Below, piece by piece: positions 26,349 through 34,921 of a stretch of 64,000 nucleotides of DNA. Location of the stretch: contig CALJOM010000002.1 of the NCBI GenBank assembly GCA_937981765.1, forward strand, positions 62,001 through 126,000. The letters run 5' to 3'. Origin of the DNA: an uncultured Bacteroidales bacterium. Lineage in GTDB: Bacteria > Bacteroidota > Bacteroidia > Bacteroidales > Salinivirgaceae. The translations under genes were made by a program, and so were the position numbers. The notes under the pieces are model-generated. The model was given only the letters and a program-made list of their open reading frames with translations, ran no database searches and was not told the origin of the DNA. Positions within the stretch are counted from its first letter, which is position 1. Every line of letters begins with the position of its first letter.

Positions 26349-28799
26349 ATGTTTCGGTTTCGTTTTTTTATTATTTCGGTCCTTGTGCTTCTTAATTTCA
26401 GGCCAATTTTTGGAATTGATGAAATACCCCGGTTCTACAGGTTACTCAACGAAACAAAATCTGCTGTAATTCACGATCCAAAGCGGGCACTTCTGTTAAT
26501 CGATTCCATGAAAATGATTATTCGCCCGGGCGACTCCAATTTTGAACTTTTGATTTATGAACTTGAAAGTCAAGCTACTTTTTATAAAAAGGATTATTTT
26601 GCTGCTTATAAGGCCTTAATAAAGGTAGATTCCTTGCTACGGCTCGAAGGAGATCAGCAACGCCTTGCCGTAAATTATAATCGTTTGGGAGTTCTTTTTA
26701 CCGAATGGGGCGTATTCGACAAGGCGTTAGAAAATCTCACAAAATCATTCAAAATCCGCGTTCGCCTTGGACAACCCGACCCAATAATGTTTACACTCAA
26801 TTCCATGGCAAGGCTTTATCTTGAGATGGGATTGGACAGTCTGGCTCACAAATCCATTCAGCAGGCATTACAATATCGGACACTCTCAACAGATACGTTC
26901 AATCGGGCTCAGATTGTATTTGCTGCCGGACAGATTTTTGAGCAGTTAGGCATGTACGATACAGCGGCAGGATATTATCAGGAAGCGTTATTTGATAGAA
27001 TCGCAATTAATAATTATCCGGGAGTGGTTGAAGCATATAACGCTTTGTCAAGTTTATATCTCAAGTTACACAATCCGAAACTATCTCTATCCTATGCTAC
27101 AAAAAGTTTAGATTGCTTATCTAAGCTTGATAATGAAAATTATAACTATAACACCTATCTTGTTTTACTCGAATCAGCCATTGTTCAGGGAAATTTTAAC
27201 TTGGCTATGCTTTACGCCAGAAAAATTCAGGATAAGGTGAACAATATTCCCAATCTGAATACCAGAAAAAAAGCCTATGATTTACTTTCAAAAATTTATG
27301 AGCACCAGGGGGATTTGCACAATGCCTTGCTCTTTGCAAAAAAATATCAACTTTTACAAGATTCTCTGTTAAGTCAATTTCGTTTAGATATAGAACAGAA
27401 AATTGCAGCCTTACAACTGTTGCAAACATCGAAGGGGCAATTGGTGTCCAGCAGTGATTTACATAGTGAGTTCTTAAAAAATCAAATTCCGTCTTTTATT
27501 TATATCCCTTGTATTGTTTTGATAATATTTTTCATTGCATTTATTCTTCAAACACGCAAAATCAGAAAGTTAAAACGAACCATTCTTTTTGAAAAGCTTG
27601 CCAGAAATAATTTTGAGCAGGAAACAGAGTCACTGCGTAAATATTTAGAGCAAAAAACCGAGGAGTTAAAAAACTTGGAAAAGGTATTAGAGTGGCAAAA
27701 GGACCAACAACGCCGTACTGAAAAAACGTTTATTAAAAGTTTAACATCAATTTACGATGGGGTTCAATCCATAGTAAAAATTTCGGAAAGACTAAATCAG
27801 GGAAATTTCTCCCCCGAAAAGGTTACAAATTATCATGAAAAACTTTATACGCTTTCCATGCTATTGCATCAAAGAACAAAGAAATATTTATTACCATCGG
27901 CTATCAGGCAGCAATATCATCCAAACTTGAACAAGGTAGAAACTAAGGTGTGGTTGGCACATTTAGAAAATGTTGTTAACGAGCGAATTAAAGATAATCA
28001 GTCTATTTCGTTGTCTTTTAAAAATACTGCAATTCCTGAATTTATTACTTTTTTTTCCGACAAAGAGTTGCTCACAGAGTTGTTTTTCTACATTCTCGAC
28101 CTGTCTTTGCCGAATTTTGAAAAGGGGACATTGGAGATTGTTTTCAAATATTCGGAACCCGTTCTGCAATGTTTGATATCAGACTCACGAAGTATTGTGT
28201 CGCCGGAGTATCAACTTCTAATACAAAAATGGCAATCGGCTGATGTTCATGAGTCAGATTTTGATATAACCCGATATAACTCATCGGTATATAATGCTTG
28301 TCGGATTGCCTCGGCGTTAGGAATAAAACTTGGTTTTGAACATAACGGGGAAGCGGGAATGGTTTTTAGTTTTTCGATTCCTGTTGAGAACGATGTTTCC
28401 AGGAAAAATCAAATGGATGTACCAAACTGGTGCGGGGTGCATATTTTGATTGCCGAAGATGAAATGTTGGTCTACGAAACCATGAAAAGTTTCCTAAAAC
28501 CCACTAAAGCTAAAATAAGTCATGCCAAAACGGGGATTGAAATAGTTGAATTTGTAAAGACAATTAAATTCGACTTGGTTCTCTTGGATATCAAAATGCC
28601 ACGAATGGATGGAATAGATGCTTTGCAAATTATTAAACGAACAAACCCAACATTGCCTGTAATAGCCTGTACAGCACACGCTAGTATTTCTGAACGAGAA
28701 AATTTTATGCAAATGGGATTCGCCGATTTAATAGTTAAACCCGTAGGTAAAGAATCTCTTTACAGTAGTTTGAAAAACCTTATTCGAGTAAATCGTTAA
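26349..28799 (+). CDS. TPR sensor with degenerate kinase core and receiver domain
   Basis: This 816-residue protein starts at ATG 26349, where MFRFRFFIISVLVLLNF gives a signal peptide. Periplasmic TPR repeats fill about residues 35-360, one transmembrane helix lies at about 380-400, and a coiled coil follows. Next is a region in the position of a histidine kinase, but no H-box (SHEIRTP-like) histidine is recognisable and the N, G1 and G2 ATP-binding boxes are not visible. The C-terminal receiver (about 695-816) is intact: AEDE, Asp in VLLDIKMPRMDG, Thr/Ser in ACTAHA and Lys in IVKPVGK. It probably relays a signal as a pseudokinase-receiver hybrid; partner unknown. The stop codon overlaps the convergent hydrolase gene. 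Confidence 0.82.
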   Translation: MFRFRFFIISVLVLLNFRPIFGIDEIPRFYRLLNETKSAVIHDPKRALLLIDSMKMIIRPGDSNFELLIYELESQATFYKKDYFAAYKALIKVDSLLRLEGDQQRLAVNYNRLGVLFTEWGVFDKALENLTKSFKIRVRLGQPDPIMFTLNSMARLYLEMGLDSLAHKSIQQALQYRTLSTDTFNRAQIVFAAGQIFEQLGMYDTAAGYYQEALFDRIAINNYPGVVEAYNALSSLYLKLHNPKLSLSYATKSLDCLSKLDNENYNYNTYLVLLESAIVQGNFNLAMLYARKIQDKVNNIPNLNTRKKAYDLLSKIYEHQGDLHNALLFAKKYQLLQDSLLSQFRLDIEQKIAALQLLQTSKGQLVSSSDLHSEFLKNQIPSFIYIPCIVLIIFFIAFILQTRKIRKLKRTILFEKLARNNFEQETESLRKYLEQKTEELKNLEKVLEWQKDQQRRTEKTFIKSLTSIYDGVQSIVKISERLNQGNFSPEKVTNYHEKLYTLSMLLHQRTKKYLLPSAIRQQYHPNLNKVETKVWLAHLENVVNERIKDNQSISLSFKNTAIPEFITFFSDKELLTELFFYILDLSLPNFEKGTLEIVFKYSEPVLQCLISDSRSIVSPEYQLLIQKWQSADVHESDFDITRYNSSVYNACRIASALGIKLGFEHNGEAGMVFSFSIPVENDVSRKNQMDVPNWCGVHILIAEDEMLVYETMKSFLKPTKAKISHAKTGIEIVEFVKTIKFDLVLLDIKMPRMDGIDALQIIKRTNPTLPVIACTAHASISERENFMQMGFADLIVKPVGKESLYSSLKNLIRVNR

Positions 28800-29407
28800 A
28801 GAATTTTTGTTGTTAGCAATAGTTCCTCGTTAATATAGGCCTTGAGGATATCTCCAATTTCAATCGAACCAACTCCCGCCGGAGTCCCCGAGAAGATGAG
28901 GTCTCCAATTTTTAGCATCACAAATTTTGAAACATAGGAAATAATCTGGTCGATATTAAAAATCATATCCGATGAATTCCCCTGCTGCACTATATTTCCA
29001 TTCTTTACAAGTTTGAAGGAAATATTGTTTTTATCTATTTCAGATATATCCAGAAACTTGTTGCCTATTGGAGCTGAATTGTCGAAGGCTTTGGCTATTT
29101 CCCACGGGAGCCCGTTGGTTTTGCATTGCTCTTGAAGATCACGCGCCGTAAAATCGATGCCGATACCAACTGCGTCGTAGTAGCGGTGGGCAAAACGTTC
29201 GGAAATATTTTTGCCCACCCTACAGATTCTGTAAACTAATTCTACTTCGAAGTGAATATTTTTCGAAAAATCGGGATAGAAAAAGGGTTTATTTTTGCGC
29301 AGAAGAGCTGTTTCTGGTTTTAAAAAGAAAATTGGAACTGATGGTATTGGATTATTTAGCTCTGTTGCATGATCAATGTAATTTCGTCCAACACATATAA
29401 TTTTCAT
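28796..29407 (-). CDS. Fumarylacetoacetate-hydrolase family protein (acylpyruvase-like)
   Basis: This 203-residue protein covers the FAH catalytic domain: KIICVGRNYIDHATEL at the start, the metal-binding acidic pair in HFEVELVYRI, GIDFTARDLQ, and the C-terminal GDLIFSGTPAGVG motif. The short form resembles YcgM/FAHD1 acylpyruvases or oxaloacetate decarboxylases, which cleave acylpyruvates or decarboxylate oxaloacetate with Mg2+. The substrate cannot be assigned. It lies 14 bases after the exonuclease gene in the same direction, and its stop overlaps the convergent sensor gene by four bases. Confidence 0.9.
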   Translation of the reverse strand: MKIICVGRNYIDHATELNNPIPSVPIFFLKPETALLRKNKPFFYPDFSKNIHFEVELVYRICRVGKNISERFAHRYYDAVGIGIDFTARDLQEQCKTNGLPWEIAKAFDNSAPIGNKFLDISEIDKNNISFKLVKNGNIVQQGNSSDMIFNIDQIISYVSKFVMLKIGDLIFSGTPAGVGSIEIGDILKAYINEELLLTTKIL

Positions 29408-29421
29408 GCGTGAGAGATGGG

Positions 29422-30228
29422 TTAACGGTTTTTCATTCTGAGTTTAATTTCGGTTAACACCTTTTTTGTGTGCTCAGGAAAGTCGCTGTTCAATACCCAG
29501 CCGAAATATCCAGGGTCTTTCTCAAAAACTTTTTCAACAGCTACCCCTTTATATTTCCCAAAGTTGAATATAGGAATGCCATTTTCGTTCAATACAATTC
29601 TACCAAGGAAATCCACATTTTGGGTTTGTGTGGTAAATTTTGATAATGCCTCAATATCGTTGACTACTCCCTGAATTTTGTTCCCCTTTTCGTCTTCGTA
29701 GGGGACATTTTCATACATTTCTATTTGTTTGAGCAGAATTTCATAGGTAGCACGTGTGTCTGCCAAAGCGGAGTGAGCGTTCTCCAGTGATTTGTTGCAG
29801 TAGAATTTGTAAGCGGCAGAAAGGGTGCGTTTTTCCATTTTGTGGAAAATGTTTTGTACGTCGACAAATCTACAGCGCCGTAAATCGAAATCGGTTCCCG
29901 CACGGAGCAATTCTTCGGCGAGCATTGGGATGTCGAGTTTATTGGAATTATAACCTGCCAGGTCGCAGCCTTCTATGAACTTGGCTATTTCACGGGCCAG
30001 GTTTTTAAACGTTGGGCAATTGGCCACGTCGCTATCGGATATTCCGTGTACTTTGGTGGCTTCTGCTGGAATAGGCATTTCGGGGTTAATTCGCTTGTGG
30101 TAGGTTTCTTCCGTCCCGTTTGGGTGGATCTTTAGCATAGCAATCTCCACTATCCTGTCTTTTGCCACATCGGTTCCGGTGGTTTCAAGGTCGAAAATAA
30201 TAAGCGGGCGTTTCAGAGCAAGTTTCAT
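29422..30228 (-). CDS. DnaQ-like DEDDh 3'-5' exonuclease
   Basis: This 268-residue protein has the DEDDh exonuclease motifs: Exo I IIFDLETTGTD, Exo II LAGYNSNKLDIPML and Exo III ENAHSALADTRAT, with the catalytic His just before the last Asp. A C-terminal segment of about 55 residues (FGKYKGVAVEKVFEKDPGYF) resembles the DUF3820-type module seen attached to exonucleases. It is related to the polymerase III epsilon subunit but is free-standing, so it is probably a repair or RNA/DNA-processing exonuclease. It is the first gene of a pair with the FAH-family gene. Confidence 0.9.
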   Translation of the reverse strand: MKLALKRPLIIFDLETTGTDVAKDRIVEIAMLKIHPNGTEETYHKRINPEMPIPAEATKVHGISDSDVANCPTFKNLAREIAKFIEGCDLAGYNSNKLDIPMLAEELLRAGTDFDLRRCRFVDVQNIFHKMEKRTLSAAYKFYCNKSLENAHSALADTRATYEILLKQIEMYENVPYEDEKGNKIQGVVNDIEALSKFTTQTQNVDFLGRIVLNENGIPIFNFGKYKGVAVEKVFEKDPGYFGWVLNSDFPEHTKKVLTEIKLRMKNR

Positions 30229-30354
30229 GTTTAATATAGTTGTGGTGTGATTAAAAGATTAACGGTTTTCTCTATTAAATAGAAAAATTTTGTTGATTTT
30301 ACTTGCGTTGCTTGCGTTTAGAGTTGTGTGGGCTTTCTGTTGCTTCTACCAAAA

Positions 30355-31893
30355 TTATTCTAGGATAAAGGGATCGAGTTCTATCATTTCGCTGGAGATT
30401 ACTTCCTGAACTTCGAATTCATATTCAATGGTCTTGTATTTATCGGCTTCAATTTTTAGGAAGTATTTTCCTGGGTATAGGGCTGCAACAAATCGGGATG
30501 TATTGTAGTTAAAAGCATATATACCGACAAGTGTTACTCTGTCGGTTTTATAAACCGAAATACGTATGTTGTCGTCGATTGTAGGAGCCTCTGGAGCTGT
30601 TTTGGGGCCTTTTCGCACTGTGCCCAAAATTAAAAACGGATCGGCTTCTTTGTCGCTGAAAATTATTTTATAAATATCGTATCCGCCAAGTCCTTCGGGG
30701 CGTACATCGGCTACATAGGCATAACGGTCGTTTTGGGAAAAACAGATTGTGTAATTATCGTAAAAATTGTTAATCGGATATCCCAGGTTTTTTGGTGTCG
30801 TCCATGTTCCATCACTATTCAGGGAACTGACAAAAAGGTCGAAGCCTCCCATGCTTGTGTGTCCCTGGCTGGCAAAATAGAGCTTTTTCCCGTCGTTGGA
30901 AAACATTGGGAAATCTTCGTCGTAAGGAGTATTAATGGTGGAGCCTAAATTTACGGGTACACCCCACGAACCATCAGGCAATTTTATCGATATATAGAGG
31001 TCTAATCCTCCAAATCCACCTTTCCTGTTTGAGGCGAATATTAATGTATCGCCGGTTATGGAGATTGTTGCTCCACTTTCAACATCTTTGGTGTTAATAG
31101 GGGAGGGTAATGGTGTAGGTTTCCCGTTAATATTCTCTTTGTTCAATGTTGCTACGAGAATGTCATCATAGACTTCGTAACGTTGTGGTTTTATAAAAAG
31201 AATGTTATCATCAGCATTTTTGCCCACCACATAGTTGTCTTCAGCAGAATTAACTACTGGAGCCCTGCCGGCTTTTCTCCAACGGTTTCGGCGATATGTC
31301 GCAAAGTGTACATTTACTATCGACGATTCGAGCTCTTTACTAAAAATGCGTCGCGAGTTAAAAAACATCCAGGTGTTTTTTTTATCGACGTAAGGCATAA
31401 AATCGTCTTGCGGGGAATTGATTTCACTGCCTAGGTTGACAAATTCAACGTTGACCGGATTAGCTAAAAGTGTGGGGGCATTTCCTAATTGTTTTAATAG
31501 CATTTGCGCATATTCGCGTTCTTCTTTGTTTTTGGTAATGGATATAAACTTGTTCAAACACTCTTCGGCTTTCTTTAATTGCCCAATAAAACGATAGGCT
31601 GAACCCAGATCAAGCCAAACATACGTTGGTACCCCGGGCATTGTGGATGCTTTCTCTAGAAAAGGAATCGCTTTAGCTTTATCATAATTTAGCATTAGAT
31701 GACATACTCCGAGGCGATAAACGTATTCCACTTTTGTGGTGTCGCTGGAAAAAAGACGTTCATAAATGGGAAGGGCCATTTCATAGTTTAGTTCTATAAA
31801 ATAGTCGTTTGCTATTTTTTCGGGGGCCTGACACACTCCATTTTCAGTAGCAATTTGAATTAAAACGCTTAGAATCAACAGGGATCTTTGCAT
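30355..31893 (-). CDS. Secreted TPR/PD40 beta-propeller protein (copy 2)
   Basis: This 512-residue exported protein has a signal peptide, N-terminal TPRs (about 25-130) and PD40/WD40-like beta-propeller repeats (FASNRKGGFGGLDLYIS, YFASQGHTSMGGFDLFVSS and similar). A C-terminal carboxypeptidase-regulatory-like beta domain ends near LYPGKYFLKIEADKYKT. The layout is like PorE and related OmpA-anchored envelope proteins, but no OmpA peptidoglycan-binding domain is present. It lies nine bases after a paralogue at 31903. The two are clear tandem duplicates in domain order and motif sequence. A role at the cell envelope is likely; the precise function is unknown. Confidence 0.85.
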   Translation of the reverse strand: MQRSLLILSVLIQIATENGVCQAPEKIANDYFIELNYEMALPIYERLFSSDTTKVEYVYRLGVCHLMLNYDKAKAIPFLEKASTMPGVPTYVWLDLGSAYRFIGQLKKAEECLNKFISITKNKEEREYAQMLLKQLGNAPTLLANPVNVEFVNLGSEINSPQDDFMPYVDKKNTWMFFNSRRIFSKELESSIVNVHFATYRRNRWRKAGRAPVVNSAEDNYVVGKNADDNILFIKPQRYEVYDDILVATLNKENINGKPTPLPSPINTKDVESGATISITGDTLIFASNRKGGFGGLDLYISIKLPDGSWGVPVNLGSTINTPYDEDFPMFSNDGKKLYFASQGHTSMGGFDLFVSSLNSDGTWTTPKNLGYPINNFYDNYTICFSQNDRYAYVADVRPEGLGGYDIYKIIFSDKEADPFLILGTVRKGPKTAPEAPTIDDNIRISVYKTDRVTLVGIYAFNYNTSRFVAALYPGKYFLKIEADKYKTIEYEFEVQEVISSEMIELDPFILE

Positions 31894-31902
31894 TGTATTT
31901 TG

Positions 31903-33462
31903 TTATGGTTTTAAGTATATCATTTTAAATATAGGATCCTGTGCGTCTCCCTCATTTAAGGTAAGGGGTACTCTGTAGCCATGTTCAGCTTTGTCGAATC
32001 TTACGTCCAGAAAGTATTTCCCCGGGTAAAGGGTGGAGAAGAACTGTCCTTCTTCGTTAAGGTCGTAACGTGAGAAGAGGTTTCCGTATTCGTCGTAAAC
32101 AGTGGCAAATACTTTGACAAAATCAGTGGAGTAGGGGACAGAACTGGCTTCGGTTCCTACCATTACCTGACCAACGATAATAATTTCTTTCGACGATTTT
32201 TCGATATACATTTTGTAGATGTCCAGATTTCCAATTCCTTCATTTCTCGTGGTTGCAAGATAGGCAACGGTTTCATTGGCGTTAAAGGAAATGGAGATGT
32301 CGTCAAACGGCGTGTTAATTGGAAAGCCGTGGTTACGGGGCCTCTGGAATGTTGAATCGGCATCGTTAAAGGTGGAATAGAACAGGTCAAATCCTCCGAT
32401 TGAGGCGTGTCCGTTGGAAGAAAAATGTAGTTTCCTTCCGTTATCGGAAAGTGTTGGGAAATTTTCGTCGAATGGGGTGTTGATTTCGCTTCCCAGGTTG
32501 ATGGCTTTACTCCAGCCTCCTTTTTTATCCAACTTTATGATTTTATAGAGGTCCATTCCTCCATAACCGCCTAACCGGTTGCTGGCAAAAATTATCATAG
32601 TGCCTTCATTGTTGATACAGGCGCCGTATTCAATGTTGTTAGAATTTAAGTCAGGGGGGAGTTCTTTGCTTTCTAGTAATTGATAACGTCCTCGGCGACG
32701 TTCGCTCATAGTTATCGAAGGTTTCTTGAATTCTCCTTTGGTGAAAATCATTAATCTATCTCCATTGGGAGAAATACCTACAATTTCTTCATAATCGTTA
32801 GTGCTAATATTGATCATACTGGCTTTTCCCCATTTATTCCCGGATAGTTCGGAAACATAAATATCTGTTATATAGGCTGATGTTGCATCGTTATAACGCC
32901 GATCGCTGGTGAAGTAGAGCATTTTTTCGTTGGTGGTTACAAGTGGCCTGAAGTCGTTCATTGGTGAATTTACCAACGTGTCGAGCAATTCGAATCGAAC
33001 GGGTTGCGGTTGGTTGATAAACTCTTTGGCGTTGTACGACATTTCAATTAAGCGGTCAGCTAACGCAATTAGATTTTCGTTTTTGCCATAGTATTTATAG
33101 TCGTATAGAGCTTCAACTGCCTCAGTAAACTGGTAGTTAAACATGTAGGCTTTCCCAAGATAAAAAAGGGCATCGGGAGGAAAATTGTTGTGAGAAACTA
33201 CAAACTCAAGGTGTCGAATTCCTCCTGTGCGGTTTTTATTGGTTTCGGTGTAGCAAACTCCAATTCGAAAGTTGATATTGATGTCTTTTTTGTCTAGCTC
33301 ATAGAGTTTAAGATAATTTTCCAAGGCAAAGCTGTAATCTTTTTCTCTGAAGGCGTGCTCGGCATATTTTTTTGCTAGTTCAATTTCGGGGTCTTGTTGT
33401 GCCATAAGGGGCCCGCTAATCAATAGAAACAATATCACCAAAAATCTGGATTGTTGCTCCAT
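31903..33462 (-). CDS. Secreted TPR/PD40 beta-propeller protein (copy 1)
   Basis: This 519-residue exported protein has the same layout as its downstream neighbour: signal peptide (ending at about residue 22, SGPLMAQQ), TPRs, PD40 repeats (FTSDRRYNDATSAYI, FASNRLGGYGGMDLYKI, FSSNGHASIGGFDLF) and a C-terminal beta-sandwich (LYPGKYFLDVRFDKAE). ATG 33462 is preferred because it puts the signal peptide at the N-terminus; ATG 33504 is an alternative and would add 14 residues. It is the first gene of the pair. No OmpA domain or lipobox is seen, so anchoring is unclear. Confidence 0.84.
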   Translation of the reverse strand: MEQQSRFLVILFLLISGPLMAQQDPEIELAKKYAEHAFREKDYSFALENYLKLYELDKKDININFRIGVCYTETNKNRTGGIRHLEFVVSHNNFPPDALFYLGKAYMFNYQFTEAVEALYDYKYYGKNENLIALADRLIEMSYNAKEFINQPQPVRFELLDTLVNSPMNDFRPLVTTNEKMLYFTSDRRYNDATSAYITDIYVSELSGNKWGKASMINISTNDYEEIVGISPNGDRLMIFTKGEFKKPSITMSERRRGRYQLLESKELPPDLNSNNIEYGACINNEGTMIIFASNRLGGYGGMDLYKIIKLDKKGGWSKAINLGSEINTPFDENFPTLSDNGRKLHFSSNGHASIGGFDLFYSTFNDADSTFQRPRNHGFPINTPFDDISISFNANETVAYLATTRNEGIGNLDIYKMYIEKSSKEIIIVGQVMVGTEASSVPYSTDFVKVFATVYDEYGNLFSRYDLNEEGQFFSTLYPGKYFLDVRFDKAEHGYRVPLTLNEGDAQDPIFKMIYLKP

Positions 33463-33684
33463 GAGATATTGTACGATATTATGCAAGTTTTCTAAAAGTT
33501 TCATTTTATTATAATTTCCCGCTCAAACACCAAGTTATTTATTTTGTTCTGTCAAACTCTGCAATGATACAAAAAAATACCGAATTTGCTAGCGTTTGTC
33601 ATAACTTTTTGTTGAATGTCACAAAGTTTTACGCAAAGTTATTAAAAATTGTATTTAAATACTCTACCACACAGCCAATTTGAG

Positions 33685-34800
33685 TTATTTTTGGTCGCCT
33701 TTAAGCTCCAAAATGGAAACAATATTTTCTATCATGGTTTGGTAATCGAATTTTTTTACCATTTCTTTGGCACCTGCCGATAACCGTAGATATAAATCTG
33801 GATTCTCCGCTATTTTAATAATTGTTGCTATTAGTTTGTCGGTATCGTTATACGATATATGAAAACCATTATAGTTTTCAACAACCAACTCTGAAATGCC
33901 TCCAATCGGCGGGACTATTACCGGTAAACCGTAATGCATGGCTTCCAGAATTGTCATACCAAACGATTCGAGCCATTTATCGGGATGCGAAAGATTAACA
34001 ACCAAACTGGCTCGGGCATAAAATCGATGTACGTTGGGTTGTGAACTATGAACTATAAGGTTTTCGCTGAATCGTATTTTCTTAAAAAAAGCATTTATTT
34101 CGTCTTCAGAGGCATTTAATACCAGCTCGAATCTGTATTGCGGAAGTCGCCTGGCCAAATGTACAAATTCAATTACCCCTTTATAAATTTTCAGGTTGCA
34201 TAGCATTAAAATGGTAAATTGGTCTTTTTCAACGTTGGCTATGGTTCTTGAAACGAATTGCGGCGATAGGGCATTATGTACTACATGTTTTCGCGGTCCA
34301 TCTATTTTCTTTTTTTTAAGTATGAAATTCGAAACGTAGATTAAATCGTTGGCAGAATGTTGAGCAACCTTCTGACAAATGGTATCAATAATTTTGGGGA
34401 TAATGGATATTTCGTGAATATGATAAATTACTCTGCGTTTACAGAGTTTTCCGGCTAGCCCAGCTCCTGCTGGTTTTAGGGTGTTGATGTATAAACCTAC
34501 TTCTTTTTTCCAGCAATGATTAACTATTGTGAAAAACAACTGTAATTGTGACAACAAAAAATACATAATGGTTAGAAAAGAGCTGTTTGTTTCGCGGTAA
34601 AAATACGAATGGGTGCGAACAGGTAGTTTTGATAGAAAACCGTTGTTTTTAGCTCCTCTTACAAATAATTCCACAGTGTAGCCTTTCTCTAATAACCCCT
34701 GAATTATTTCAGACATTATTAACGAAGTTCCTCCAAAATCGTTAATCGTATGTACACAGATGATTTTGTTGGGTTTTTGCAACGCTGCCTCTTTGCTCAT
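33685..34800 (-). CDS. GT4-family glycosyltransferase
   Basis: This 371-residue GT-B glycosyltransferase has an N-terminal acceptor-binding Rossmann half (VHTINDFGGTSLIMSEIIQG) and a C-terminal nucleotide-sugar-binding half with the GT4 pattern ESFGMTILEAMHYGLPVIVP and GGISELVVENYNG. ATG 34800 is chosen because a TACCTTTG -7 box lies just upstream at 34824-34831, although the frame is open to 34893. It is a lone gene transcribed divergently from the type IX-secreted protein. The sugar donor and acceptor cannot be predicted; a surface glycan or glycoprotein role is plausible. Confidence 0.88.
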   Translation of the reverse strand: MSKEAALQKPNKIICVHTINDFGGTSLIMSEIIQGLLEKGYTVELFVRGAKNNGFLSKLPVRTHSYFYRETNSSFLTIMYFLLSQLQLFFTIVNHCWKKEVGLYINTLKPAGAGLAGKLCKRRVIYHIHEISIIPKIIDTICQKVAQHSANDLIYVSNFILKKKKIDGPRKHVVHNALSPQFVSRTIANVEKDQFTILMLCNLKIYKGVIEFVHLARRLPQYRFELVLNASEDEINAFFKKIRFSENLIVHSSQPNVHRFYARASLVVNLSHPDKWLESFGMTILEAMHYGLPVIVPPIGGISELVVENYNGFHISYNDTDKLIATIIKIAENPDLYLRLSAGAKEMVKKFDYQTMIENIVSILELKGDQK

Positions 34801-34823
34801 AACATTGATGTTATTAAATCTTT

Positions 34824-34831
34824 CAAAGGTA
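34824..34831 (-). promoter_or_regulatory. -7 promoter box for the GT4 glycosyltransferase
   Basis: The minus strand reads TACCTTTG, a full consensus match, 24 bases upstream of ATG 34800. Confidence 0.55.
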
Positions 34832-34902
34832 CAACTTTGTTTTGAATTCTTTTTAGTTGTGTAAAATTTGTTCGGCGAATTTTTCGTTATCAACTGTTTG
34901 TG

Positions 34903-34910
34903 TATTTTTG
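34903..34910 (+). promoter_or_regulatory. -7 promoter box for the type IX-secreted protein
   Basis: TATTTTTG matches the TAnnTTTG consensus 12 bases before ATG 34922. This supports that ATG over the in-frame ATG at 34868. Confidence 0.5.
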
Positions 34911-34921
34911 TAAAAAAACTT

